From positions 1 to 35,188 of the forward strand of contig DKCU01000047.1 in the NCBI GenBank assembly GCA_002451555.1: a stretch of DNA of 35,188 nucleotides, written 5' to 3'. The stretch is from Candidatus Segatella albertsiae (lineage in GTDB: Bacteria; Bacteroidota; Bacteroidia; Bacteroidales; Bacteroidaceae). Positions 23,714-32,085 of this stretch are shown here, one piece after another. The translations under genes were made by a program, and so were the position numbers. The notes beneath the pieces were generated by a model. That model did not search any database, was not told where the DNA came from, and saw only the letters and a program-made list of their open reading frames with translations. The number at the start of each line of letters is the position of its first letter. Within the stretch, counting starts at the first letter, position 1.

Positions 23714-25858
23714 ATGAAAAAGTCAAGATTATTTAGCGTAGCTTTGCTACTTAGCCTTTTGTTTCCTGGCAAAATGGCGGCTCAATATGCAACACCCTTA
23801 TTCCAGATGGAACATTTGGATAGGGGGCTTGTGGCTTTGCCTGCTCAAGACAAGGGCATCTTCTTGAGTTGGCGCTTACTGGGTACTGATAGCAAAGAAA
23901 CTTGCTTTGACATTGAGAAAAACGGAAAGGTGATAGCACTGCATCTCAAGCAAACCAACTATGTAGATAAGAAAGGTTCCTCGAAAGATACATATCGCAT
24001 CATCACCTATCAAGAAGAACCCAAGATGGATGCGGTGGCTTACAGGGAAGTGTCTGCTACCGTGAAACCCTGGAAAGACTTATATAAGTCCTTGCCAATC
24101 AATCGTCCGGCAGGTGGAGTTTCGCCTGATGGTCGTGCATATACTTATTCACCCAATGATTGTAGCGTGGGCGATGTGGATGGCGATGGTGAGTATGAAA
24201 TCATCGTGAAATGGGATTCTTCTAATTCGCATGACAATTCGCATAATGGATATACGGGCGATGTCATATTCGATTGCTACAAACTGGATGATACCCAACT
24301 TTGGCGCATCAATCTCGGCAAGAATATCCGTGCAGGTGCTCATTACACTCAGTTCCTCGTCTATGACTTCGATGGAGATGGCAGGGCTGAGATGATTTGC
24401 AAGACTTCGGCTGGAAGTGTCGATGGCAAGGGACGATTCGTCAGTGAGGCTGCCACGGACAATGAAATCAAGTTGGTCGATAATCATGCCGACTATCGCA
24501 ACCAATCGGGACGTGTCATGGAAGGACCCGAGATGCTGACCGTTTTCAATGGTTTCACTGGCGAGGCCATCCATACCGTATGGTACAATCCTAACCGAGC
24601 TTTTGGTGTTGGCAAAGGTGTCGCCGAGGGTGAGCAGTTGCAGAATGGCTATCCTGCTTATTCCTCAATATGGGGCGATAAGGGAAACTATGGCAATCGT
24701 GGAGAACGATACTTGGCTGGTGTGGCTTTTCTCGATGGTGCCGATAAGCATCCGAGTGCCGTGATGTGTCGTGGATACTATACTCGCTCTTATCTCTGGG
24801 CTGTCGATTTCGATGGAAAGCAGTTGAGGACCAAATGGCTCCATGCTTCTACGACACCTCATGATTGGGTGGTGACCGATGCGGAAGAAAAAGTTATCAA
24901 GGAAGCTCATGGCTTGAAAAACGTCGATAAGGATGGAAGAGAAACCTCTGGCACAGCTTATGCCCAAGGTGCTCATAGCTTGGCGGTGGGCGATGTGGAT
25001 GGAGATGGATGTGATGAGATAACATACGGATCGGCAGCCATCAACAATGATGGTACCTTGCTTTATTCCACAGGTTTAGGACATGGCGATGCGCAGCACT
25101 TGGGAGACCTTGATCCTGATAGACCTGGCTTCGAGTACTTTATGGTACACGAGGAATACCCATACGGCTCAGACCTTCGTGATGCCAAGACGGGTGAAAT
25201 ATTGTTCAGAACTTATGATAAGGATGATACAGGCAGAGGGCTTGCCGCCGACATTGATGCCACCCATCGAGGATATGAGCTTTGGAGCTCCGACAAACCT
25301 GTAGTCAGGGACATCAAGGGAAATCCTGTTTATGAATCTAAAAATGGTTGGGAAAAAATGGGCAAAAGACCTAAGATGGAGGCTGACTGGAACTCCAATG
25401 AAAAGGCTAGCTTTAAGTCAGTCTCTCGTATGCCGGCGATGAATTTCCGAATCTATTGGGATGGCGATTTGCAGGATGAACTACTTGCCAATGGCAGAGC
25501 ACCTCATTTCCCTCCTTATCTCCAGAAATGGAATGGCAAGGAAGCGGTGGCGTTGCCGCTGAGCAATGGCAAGCAACTCTTCGAGATGGGGCATTCGGTA
25601 AGTTGCAATTGGTCGAAGGCTACCCCTAACCTGCAAGCCGACCTTTTCGGCGACTGGCGAGAGGAGGTCATCTACTGGGACGAGAGCGATGCCTCGCATC
25701 TGAATATCTTCACCACCAATACTCCTACCGATTATCGTGTGCCTACCTTGATGCACGACCATATCTACCGCATGGGAGTGGCTTGGCAGAACGTGGGATA
25801 TAATCAGCCTCCACATCTTGGATATTATCTGCCCGATAAGGCGGAGAAGGTTAAGTGA
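23714..25858 (+). CDS. Rhamnogalacturonan lyase, PL11
   Basis: 714 residues from the ATG at 23714. The open frame extends upstream to 23432 but would overlap the preceding lipoprotein gene and its terminator, whereas the ATG at 23714 opens a clear signal peptide (KKSRLFSVALLLSLLFPGKMAA/Q). PL11 motifs are complete and of the classical YesW/YesX type: EHLDRGLVALP, GDVDGDGEYEIIVKWD (153-168), DNSHNGYTGDV, NIRAGAHYTQFLVYDFDGDG (204-223), GLGHGDAQHLGDLDPDRPG, FRIYWDGDLQDE, FGDWREEVIYWD and GYNQPPHLGYYLP at the end. It cleaves rhamnogalacturonan I outside the cell or in the periplasm. No sorting domain or repeat region, unlike the 1520-residue relative upstream, so the two lyases probably act in different places or on different chain regions. 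Confidence 0.95.
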   Translation: MKKSRLFSVALLLSLLFPGKMAAQYATPLFQMEHLDRGLVALPAQDKGIFLSWRLLGTDSKETCFDIEKNGKVIALHLKQTNYVDKKGSSKDTYRIITYQEEPKMDAVAYREVSATVKPWKDLYKSLPINRPAGGVSPDGRAYTYSPNDCSVGDVDGDGEYEIIVKWDSSNSHDNSHNGYTGDVIFDCYKLDDTQLWRINLGKNIRAGAHYTQFLVYDFDGDGRAEMICKTSAGSVDGKGRFVSEAATDNEIKLVDNHADYRNQSGRVMEGPEMLTVFNGFTGEAIHTVWYNPNRAFGVGKGVAEGEQLQNGYPAYSSIWGDKGNYGNRGERYLAGVAFLDGADKHPSAVMCRGYYTRSYLWAVDFDGKQLRTKWLHASTTPHDWVVTDAEEKVIKEAHGLKNVDKDGRETSGTAYAQGAHSLAVGDVDGDGCDEITYGSAAINNDGTLLYSTGLGHGDAQHLGDLDPDRPGFEYFMVHEEYPYGSDLRDAKTGEILFRTYDKDDTGRGLAADIDATHRGYELWSSDKPVVRDIKGNPVYESKNGWEKMGKRPKMEADWNSNEKASFKSVSRMPAMNFRIYWDGDLQDELLANGRAPHFPPYLQKWNGKEAVALPLSNGKQLFEMGHSVSCNWSKATPNLQADLFGDWREEVIYWDESDASHLNIFTTNTPTDYRVPTLMHDHIYRMGVAWQNVGYNQPPHLGYYLPDKAEKVK

Positions 25859-25895
25859 AGAATTTAAGTGAAGAGTGAAGAACGAAGAGTGAAGA
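25851..25895 (+). repeat. Short GTGAAGA repeats at the 3' end of the PL11 gene
   Basis: Four copies of GTGAAGA begin at 25855, 25868, 25875 and 25889. The first overlaps the PL11 stop codon. No terminator or -7 promoter box was seen in 25859-25999, so the next gene is probably co-transcribed. Confidence 0.7.
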
Positions 25896-25999
25896 ATTCT
25901 ATAGCTTTTCTTCTTGGAATCAATTTAAATTGAAAAAGTAAAATATAACCTAAAATTAAATATAAATTTAAAACAATAAATACAAAAACGATAATACAG

Positions 26000-27631
26000 A
26001 TGAAAAGATTATTATTTGCAATGTCTTTGATGGCAGCCACGGCGACTGTGAGTTTCGCCCAGGTGGCTAAGCCTGCTGTAGCAGGGCCGATGGAAGATGT
26101 GAACCATGTCATCGATAATACGGTGGATAGCCTCAACAAGGCGATGACGGCACGTATCAAGCCAGGAACGAGTCGAAGGGGCAACAACCCTGTGCTCTTC
26201 TTGATAGGCAACTCCACCATGCGCAACGGTACCCTCGGCAATGGAAACAACGGTCAGTGGGGCTGGGGATATTATGAGCATGAGTTCTTCGATGAGAACA
26301 AGATTACCGTGGAGAACCAGGCTCTCGGTGGCATGAGCAGCCGCACTTTCTACAATCGTCTTTGGCCAGATGTTCGCAAGGGCATCAAGAAGGGCGACTG
26401 GGTGATTATCTCCATCGGTCATAACGACAATGGACCTTACGATAGCGGCAGGGCTCGTGCCAGCATCCCTGGCATCGGCAAGGATTCGCTCAACGTCACC
26501 ATCAAGGAAACAGGCGTGAAGGAGACGGTCTATACCTACGGTGAATATATGCGCAAGTACATCAACGACTGCAAGGTGCTCGGCGCTCATCCTATCTTGA
26601 TGTCCTTGACCCCTCGTGATGCCTATGATGAGAATGACAAGATTGTAAGAGTGAACAAGACTTTTGGCCTCTGGGCGAAGCAGGTGGCAGAGCAGGAAGG
26701 TGTGCCATTTGTCGATTTGAACGAGATTTCGGCAGCCAAACTCGATAGCTACGGTCATTGGAAGGAGAAGTATCACTTCTTCACCGACCACATCCATACC
26801 TCTCGCTTCGGTGCGATGATGAATGCTCGTTCTGCAGCCGAGGGCTTGATGGCTAACCAAGACCCAAGTTTGGCTCCACTGAAGGCGATGATGATCAATG
26901 TAGCTTTGCCAGTGGAGAACTTCAAGCGTGAGCCAGGCAAGCCTGTGGTCTTCTTTACGGGCGATAGCACTGTGAAGAATGCCGACAAGGAGAAGGATGG
27001 CATGTGGGGCTGGGGCTCCCAGGCTTATACCATCTTCAATCCGAAGAAGATTACTTGTGTGAATGCGGCCAAGGCGGGTCGCAGTTCTCGCTCTTACCTC
27101 AACGAGGGCAGATGGGAGAAGGTATATAACAGTCTTCAGCCTGGCGACTATGTGCTCATCGAGTTCGGCCATAACGACATCTGCTCGATGACCGACAAGA
27201 AGGCTCGTGGTTCCATCGCTTGTGCCAAGGATACCTGCCACGTGTATAAGTTGGACAATGGTCAGTACGAGGTGGTATATTCCTTCGGTTGGTATCTAAA
27301 GAAGTTCATCCAGGATGTGCGTGAGAAGGGAGCCACCCCAATCCTCGTTTCCTTGACTCCTCGCAATGAGTGGCCTAACGGCAAGATGGAACGTCGCAAC
27401 GACAGTTATGGCAAGTGGTATCGTGAGATTGTGGATGAGACTGGCGTTGCCTTCCTTGATCTGCATAACATCGCCGCCGATTCCTATGACAAGATTGGCA
27501 AGGAGAAGGTGAAGGAGTACTATAAGAAAGACCATACCCATACCTCCTTGAAGGGTGCGCAGCACAATGCCAAGTGTGTGGCAAAGGGCTTGAAGAAGAT
27601 GAAGAGCCCATTGGCTAAGTATTTGAAGTAA
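26000..27631 (+). CDS. Tandem SGNH/GDSL rhamnogalacturonan acetylesterase (two CE12-like domains)
   Basis: 543 residues; signal peptide cleaved near residue 20 (VSFA/Q). Two homologous SGNH esterase domains lie in tandem. Domain 1 (about 63-285): GNST with Ser72, WGWG, GHND (140-143), and DHIH (263-266). Domain 2 (about 314-532): GDST with Ser323, WGWG, GHND (390-393), and DHTH (511-514). The catalytic Ser and Asp-x-x-His are present in both, so both may be active; domain 1 has Asn in place of the Asp of the GDS motif. CE12 enzymes remove acetyl groups from galacturonate in rhamnogalacturonan, which opens the backbone to the PL11 lyases upstream. Probably transcribed with the PL11 gene, 141 bp away. 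Confidence 0.93.
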   Translation: MKRLLFAMSLMAATATVSFAQVAKPAVAGPMEDVNHVIDNTVDSLNKAMTARIKPGTSRRGNNPVLFLIGNSTMRNGTLGNGNNGQWGWGYYEHEFFDENKITVENQALGGMSSRTFYNRLWPDVRKGIKKGDWVIISIGHNDNGPYDSGRARASIPGIGKDSLNVTIKETGVKETVYTYGEYMRKYINDCKVLGAHPILMSLTPRDAYDENDKIVRVNKTFGLWAKQVAEQEGVPFVDLNEISAAKLDSYGHWKEKYHFFTDHIHTSRFGAMMNARSAAEGLMANQDPSLAPLKAMMINVALPVENFKREPGKPVVFFTGDSTVKNADKEKDGMWGWGSQAYTIFNPKKITCVNAAKAGRSSRSYLNEGRWEKVYNSLQPGDYVLIEFGHNDICSMTDKKARGSIACAKDTCHVYKLDNGQYEVVYSFGWYLKKFIQDVREKGATPILVSLTPRNEWPNGKMERRNDSYGKWYREIVDETGVAFLDLHNIAADSYDKIGKEKVKEYYKKDHTHTSLKGAQHNAKCVAKGLKKMKSPLAKYLK

Positions 27632-27638
27632 TAGAAAG

Positions 27639-27703
27639 ATAAAGAATTACGTGGTTGTCATGATAGCTTATAGGCTTGTCATGACAACCACGCAGTTCTT
27701 TAT
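27639..27703 (+). terminator. Long hairpin after the esterase gene
   Basis: 25-nt arms (27639-27663 and 27679-27703) pair with only an A.C mismatch and a G.T wobble, around a 15-base loop. The core CGTGGTTGTCATGA is perfect. It is longer than the other terminators here; the right arm ends in TTCTTTAT. Confidence 0.65.
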
Positions 27704-27752
27704 GATAAAGCGTGCTCTAGAATAAATATTGTTATAGAATATTCTTTTTTTC

Positions 27753-27772
27753 AAATATTTGTCGTATCTTTG
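27753..27772 (+). promoter_or_regulatory. Promoter core of the third ATPase/nuclease gene
   Basis: AAATATTTGTCGTATCTTTG, identical to 1097-1116 and 16385-16404, includes the -7 element TATCTTTG (27765-27772). The ATG is 26 bases further. The -33 TTG of the other two copies is not conserved. Confidence 0.7.
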
Positions 27773-27798
27773 TGCCAAGATTATAAAAATGTTAGATT

Positions 27799-29361
27799 AT
27801 GGCTTCAAAGAGATATCCTTTGGGAATACAGACTTTCTCCGAAATCGTGAAGGGGAATTACTTCTATGCTGACAAGACGGCTGTCGTCTATCAGCTGGCT
27901 CACTATGCCAAGTTTCATTTTCTGAGTCGTCCTCGTCGATTCGGAAAGTCCTTGTTTGTATCTACCCTCCAAGCCTACTTTGAGGGGAGAAAAGAACTTT
28001 TCAAGGGACTTGCCATCGAAAAGATGGAGGAGGAATGGACAGCTTATCCTGTCATCCACTTGGACTTGAGCTGTGGTAAGTATTATAGTTTGGAAAATAC
28101 CTATTCGATTCTAAACGGAATACTGGAAATCGAAGAGAAAAAATATGGGGTGGAAGTTAATCCAATAGATGAAAAGGCGTATGGAACTCGCCTTAAGAAC
28201 ATCCTCATGGCTGCCACTGCTCAAACAGGTAAGCAGGCCGTCGTGCTCATCGACGAGTACGATGCGCCGATGCATGACTCCGTCAGCGATGAAAACTTAC
28301 AGAAGACAATCCGCAATATCATGCGAGATTTCTTCAGCCCGTTGAAACGTCAAGAGGGAAGCTTGCGTTTTGTCTTCATCACGGGTATCTCCAAGTTTAG
28401 TCAACTCAGCGTTTTTAGCGAGTTGAACAATCTGAAGATTCTTACCTTGAAGGATGAATACAGCGGTTGTTGTGGTATCACCAAGAGCGAACTTACCCAA
28501 TACTTCCGTGAGGGTATCGAGGAGATGGCTGAACATAACGACCTTACTTACGAGGAGACTTTGGAACAGCTCAAGCAGCATTATGATGGTTATCATTTCA
28601 GCATCAATAGTGAGGATGTCTTCAATCCTTACAGCATTATCAATGCCTTGGACGATAAGGAGTTTAATAGCTATTGGTTCTCTTCTGGTACGCCAACGTT
28701 CTTGATAGAGCTTATGCAGCAGAAAAACTTGGACATGCTCAATCTGAATGATTTGTGGATACCTGCGTCTCGTTTTGATACTCCTACCGAAAAGCTAACG
28801 GACCCAATTCCTGTTCTTTTCCAAAGTGGTTATCTTACCATTAAAGGATATGAGAAGAGAGGCAAGTTGTATCATCTCTGCTTCCCAAACCAAGAAGTAA
28901 GACAAGGCTTTTCTGAAAGTCTCGTCAGGTATTATACGGCAGAAGATATGAACAAGTATGATGCCATCGTGTATGCTTATTCCAAAAATGTGCTAATAGG
29001 TGATGATATGGCAGCATTCATGCCTCATTTGAAGGCATTCTATGATAAGTTCCCATATACGATAATCAACAACAATGAGCGTCATTATCAGGCTGTGATG
29101 TTCACCATCTTCACGATGCTCGGCGAAGATGTGAGGGTGGAACATGCCACTTCGGATGGAAGAATTGACCTGTTGCTGAAGACTGAGCAAAGTATTTTCA
29201 TCTTCGAGTTGAAGTACAAGAAGTCTGCCGATACGGCTATGACGCAAATCGGCGACAAGGACTATGCCAAGGCTTTTGCCGATGATGGTCGAAAGGTCGT
29301 GAAAGTGGGTATCAATTTCTCGGAAGACCAAAGAAGCATTGAGGATTGGACAATAGCATAA
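27799..29361 (+). CDS. AAA-ATPase-like protein with C-terminal PD-(D/E)XK nuclease domain (divergent, third copy)
   Basis: 520 residues, the same two-domain plan as the proteins at 1148 and 16436 but from another subfamily, with low overall similarity. The variant P-loop RPRRFGKS is at 44-51, Walker B-like VLIDEYDAP at 149-157, and ITGISKFSQLSVFSELNN follows. The nuclease core is clear: Asp457 in GRIDLL, Glu470 and Lys472 in FELKYKK, and Gln483 in TQIGDKDY. This matches the common PF09820 plus PDDEXK_9 arrangement of Bacteroidetes. No signal peptide; cytoplasmic. It stands alone between a strong hairpin and the promoter of the GH28 gene. Biological role unknown. Confidence 0.9.
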   Translation: MASKRYPLGIQTFSEIVKGNYFYADKTAVVYQLAHYAKFHFLSRPRRFGKSLFVSTLQAYFEGRKELFKGLAIEKMEEEWTAYPVIHLDLSCGKYYSLENTYSILNGILEIEEKKYGVEVNPIDEKAYGTRLKNILMAATAQTGKQAVVLIDEYDAPMHDSVSDENLQKTIRNIMRDFFSPLKRQEGSLRFVFITGISKFSQLSVFSELNNLKILTLKDEYSGCCGITKSELTQYFREGIEEMAEHNDLTYEETLEQLKQHYDGYHFSINSEDVFNPYSIINALDDKEFNSYWFSSGTPTFLIELMQQKNLDMLNLNDLWIPASRFDTPTEKLTDPIPVLFQSGYLTIKGYEKRGKLYHLCFPNQEVRQGFSESLVRYYTAEDMNKYDAIVYAYSKNVLIGDDMAAFMPHLKAFYDKFPYTIINNNERHYQAVMFTIFTMLGEDVRVEHATSDGRIDLLLKTEQSIFIFELKYKKSADTAMTQIGDKDYAKAFADDGRKVVKVGINFSEDQRSIEDWTIA

Positions 29362-29393
29362 TTATTGTACATAAACCATAAAAAGTGAATGAA

Positions 29394-29430
29394 AACCATT
29401 GTGGTTCGTATAGAATATTGTTTAATTTTG
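29394..29430 (+). promoter_or_regulatory. Promoter and small palindrome upstream of the GH28 gene
   Basis: The -7 element TAATTTTG is at 29423-29430 and a -33 TTG at 29399-29401 (21-bp spacing). The -33 element sits in the centre of the palindrome AACCA-TTG-TGGTT (29394-29406), a candidate regulator site. Confidence 0.6.
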
Positions 29431-29502
29431 CAGCAAAATCCAATGCTGGATATTTCGGCGTTGTGATGTTTATGGGCAAAAACTAACAAACAACTACAAA
29501 TC

Positions 29503-30954
29503 ATGAGGAAAATACTAATTGTGTTTTTGATGATGGTTGGGCTAGTGGCTCACGCCTCATCGGTAGATTATAATGTAAAGGACTTTGGTGCCAAGGGCGA
29601 TGGCAAGACGCTCGACCACCAAGCCATCAATGCTGCCATTGATACTTGTGTGGCGCATGGCGGTGGCAGGGTGGTGCTTCCTGCTGGCACTTATCTCTGT
29701 GGTAGCATCAGACTGAAAAGTCATGTGGAGCTTCATATCTCCGCTGGTGCGAAAATCCTCGCAGCCCCTGCCTCGATGAAGGCATACGATGAGGCCGAGG
29801 AGTGGGTAGGTCCTGCTTATCAAGATGGCGGACATACTTATTTCCAGAACAGTCTGATTTATGCCATTGGTCAAGAACATGTTTCTATCACGGGACGTGG
29901 CATGATAGATGGCCTGGGATTGACCAAGAAGGATACCGAGAAGGCTGGCGTGGTGAATGGTGGTAACATCGGCACAGGTGACAAGGCAATCGCCTTGAAG
30001 CTCTGTCGTAATATCTTGATTCGTGATGTCACCATCTATCGTGGTGGTCACTTTGGTATCATCCTGACGGGATGTGAACTCGGAACGGTGGATAACGTGA
30101 CCATCGATACAAACCGTGACGGTTTCGACATCGACTGCTGCAAGTATCTCTCGATTTCCAACTGTAAGATTAACACTCCTCGTGACGATGCCTTGGTGCT
30201 GAAAAGCTCGTATGCGCTCAAGAAACCTGTACTTACAGAGCATATCGCCATTACCAACTGTATCATCACAGGTTATAAACTCGGTTCCTTGCTCGATGGA
30301 AGCTATATTCCTGAGCCTGTAAGCTGGGTATGTGGAAGGTTCAAACTCGGCACGGAGTCGAATGGGGGATACAAGAACATCTCGTTGAGCAACTGCACCT
30401 TTATGTATAGCAGTGGCTTGGCTTTCGAAGAGGTGGATCAAGGCATCATGGAGAACATCACCGTGAGCAACATCACGATGAATCATGTGCATCATTATCC
30501 TATCTATATCACCACTGGTTGCAGAAACCGTGGTCCGAAGGAACGCACTACAGTTTCTACAGGGCGTGACATCATGATTTCTAACATGGTGGCAAATGAT
30601 GTCGATTCCTTGGCTGGTATCATCGTAACAGGTATGCCTGACGAGCCTCTTCGCAACATCAGTCTGAACAATATCCAGTTGCAGTTTCGTGGTGGTGGCA
30701 CAGCCGACTTGGCTAAGCGAGAATATCGTGAGCAAGGCAAGAACTACCCGGAGGCAAAGTTTGCCAAGGCAACTCCAGCCTATGGCCTATTTGCTCGCCA
30801 CGTGGATGGCTTGGAGGTGAACAACGTTACCTTCCGTACCATGAAACCTGAGTACAGACCAGCCATGATGCTCATTGATGTGAAGAACGAGAGTATCAAC
30901 GATGTACAGGCTGACTTGCAGAAGGGAGTGAAGAAACTGGTGGTGAAGAAATAA
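29503..30954 (+). CDS. GH28 polygalacturonase-family enzyme (probable rhamnogalacturonan hydrolase or galacturonidase)
   Basis: 483 residues with a signal peptide (MRKILIVFLMMVGLVAHASS). It begins with the right-handed beta-helix pectinase lead-in VKDFGAKGDGKTLDHQAINAAIDTC. GH28 catalytic motifs are NRDGFD (204-209; Asp206) and the aspartate pair RDDALVLKS (Asp228, Asp229), followed by GRFKLGTESNGGYKNI (278-293). The canonical NTDG has Arg in place of Thr, as seen in many Bacteroidetes exo-acting members. GH28 enzymes hydrolyse alpha-galacturonide bonds by inversion. The setting next to PL11 and CE12 genes favours action on rhamnogalacturonan oligosaccharides, but exo-polygalacturonase cannot be excluded. 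Single-gene transcript with its own promoter; its stop is 19 bp from the end of the convergent esterase gene. Confidence 0.93.
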   Translation: MRKILIVFLMMVGLVAHASSVDYNVKDFGAKGDGKTLDHQAINAAIDTCVAHGGGRVVLPAGTYLCGSIRLKSHVELHISAGAKILAAPASMKAYDEAEEWVGPAYQDGGHTYFQNSLIYAIGQEHVSITGRGMIDGLGLTKKDTEKAGVVNGGNIGTGDKAIALKLCRNILIRDVTIYRGGHFGIILTGCELGTVDNVTIDTNRDGFDIDCCKYLSISNCKINTPRDDALVLKSSYALKKPVLTEHIAITNCIITGYKLGSLLDGSYIPEPVSWVCGRFKLGTESNGGYKNISLSNCTFMYSSGLAFEEVDQGIMENITVSNITMNHVHHYPIYITTGCRNRGPKERTTVSTGRDIMISNMVANDVDSLAGIIVTGMPDEPLRNISLNNIQLQFRGGGTADLAKREYREQGKNYPEAKFAKATPAYGLFARHVDGLEVNNVTFRTMKPEYRPAMMLIDVKNESINDVQADLQKGVKKLVVKK

Positions 30955-30973
30955 TGTAAAGTTGAAAAACTAT

Positions 30974-31849
30974 TTATTTCAATAGCTTCTGTTTCTCGAT
31001 GAGCTGGAACATCTTGTTGCCCAACTCCTGTGCTCCCGCAGCATCGAAGTGAAGCACGTCGCTGCGAAGGCTGGCGTTAGGCACATCCACCACGTAGATG
31101 TTCTTGTCTTCCTTGGCAAGTTGGTGCTGTGCATCTTCTACGCCTTGGCTCCATTGCTTGCTCTTGTGTGAGATACCACCTATTATAATAGGGAGTTGTG
31201 CATACTTCTTGTTACCCGTCTTTTCTACGAGGTAAGTGCGGATGTAGGTAATCATCTGCTTCAAGTTCTTGTAGTAGTTCTTGGCTTGATGGCGGTCGCT
31301 TTCGCCTTGGTGCCAAAGCATGAACTTGATGTCGTAGCCCTCAGGCAGTTTGCTCAGTTGGTTGTCGATGCAAGTCCCGATGTTCTCGGTGAAGGCTTTC
31401 AAGAGGCTTTTGCCACCCTTGTCGGAAGCCGCATTCTTGGCGAGATATTCTGGTGAGGCGTTCCAGTACTCACCATTGGTGCTGGAGCAGAGGGTATCGA
31501 TGGCTGTGCCGCCGAGGCTCTCCTTGATGACATAGAAGTTCTTCTTCAGTTTCTTCTCCACGTTCCAATATACGATGGCATCGTAAGCCCATTTGTTAGG
31601 AGTGTCCTTGTTGAGGATGCGAGGCCAGAAGGTCTCAAACTTTCCCTCGCCCGACATACTGCTGGAACCAAAACTCCACTGGCAGTACTTGTATTTCTCC
31701 TGCTGGATATCGGTAGGAAGTTCTGAGTTCATCACTCTTCCGTCGGTGTTCGACTGACCTGCGGTGAGGATAACTACGGCAGGTTGTTTCTTGGCAGTCA
31801 CAGGCATCAAAGTCAGGGCTGCAAAAAGGAGGCAAATATATTTCTTCAT
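30974..31849 (-). CDS. SASA-domain (sialate O-acetylesterase/CE6-like) carbohydrate esterase
   Basis: 291 residues from the ATG at 31849, which opens a good signal peptide (KKYICLLFAALTLMPVTA). The frame extends upstream to 31993, but that extension has no signal peptide and crosses the -7 promoter box. GQSN (31-34) holds the likely nucleophile Ser33; MLWHQGESD is the conserved SASA block; Asp264 and His267 in SDVLHFD complete a candidate triad. The family deacetylates sugars such as xylose or sialic acid residues; here the likely substrate is acetylated pectin, inferred only from neighbours. It is transcribed away from the GH2 gene on the same strand but has its own promoter. Confidence 0.88.
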   Translation of the reverse strand: MKKYICLLFAALTLMPVTAKKQPAVVILTAGQSNTDGRVMNSELPTDIQQEKYKYCQWSFGSSSMSGEGKFETFWPRILNKDTPNKWAYDAIVYWNVEKKLKKNFYVIKESLGGTAIDTLCSSTNGEYWNASPEYLAKNAASDKGGKSLLKAFTENIGTCIDNQLSKLPEGYDIKFMLWHQGESDRHQAKNYYKNLKQMITYIRTYLVEKTGNKKYAQLPIIIGGISHKSKQWSQGVEDAQHQLAKEDKNIYVVDVPNASLRSDVLHFDAAGAQELGNKMFQLIEKQKLLK

Positions 31850-31905
31850 TTTTTGATAGGTATATAAATTATATGATTTGTTTGTTTCTTTTTTTATATC
31901 TGGTG

Positions 31906-31913
31906 CAAAGATA
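31906..31913 (-). promoter_or_regulatory. -7 element of the esterase promoter
   Basis: CAAAGATA on the + strand reads TATCTTTG on the minus strand, 56 bases upstream of the ATG. No clear -33 TTG. Confidence 0.55.
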
Positions 31914-32071
31914 ATGCTTTCTTTTATATTATAAGGTGTTGTTTCGTTCGTAGTTGGTACTTTATCGTTCAAAAAGGTCAAATATTCGCTCAACTTGCAT
32001 GTTTTCTATTGTCTTGAACAATATACCAAATCATTGAACGGATATGCTTTATGAACATAAGTAACTTTTAC

Positions 32072-32079
32072 TACCTTTG
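32072..32079 (+). promoter_or_regulatory. -7 element with no gene behind it
   Basis: TACCTTTG on the + strand, followed by GC at the expected place. It points away from the esterase gene and into a region without ORF. Upstream are CGTTCAA (31966-31972) and its inverse TTGAACG (32034-32040), possible regulator sites. Confidence 0.45.
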
Positions 32080-32085
32080 CATCAG

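Noticed and set aside
26012..27241. 409-codon minus-strand open frame opposite the esterase gene
   Set aside because: It mirrors the CE12 coding frame; rare stop codons on the complement of a codon-biased gene explain it.
29557..30735. 392-codon minus-strand open frame opposite GH28
   Set aside because: The GH28 motifs are clear on the + strand; the antisense frame has none.
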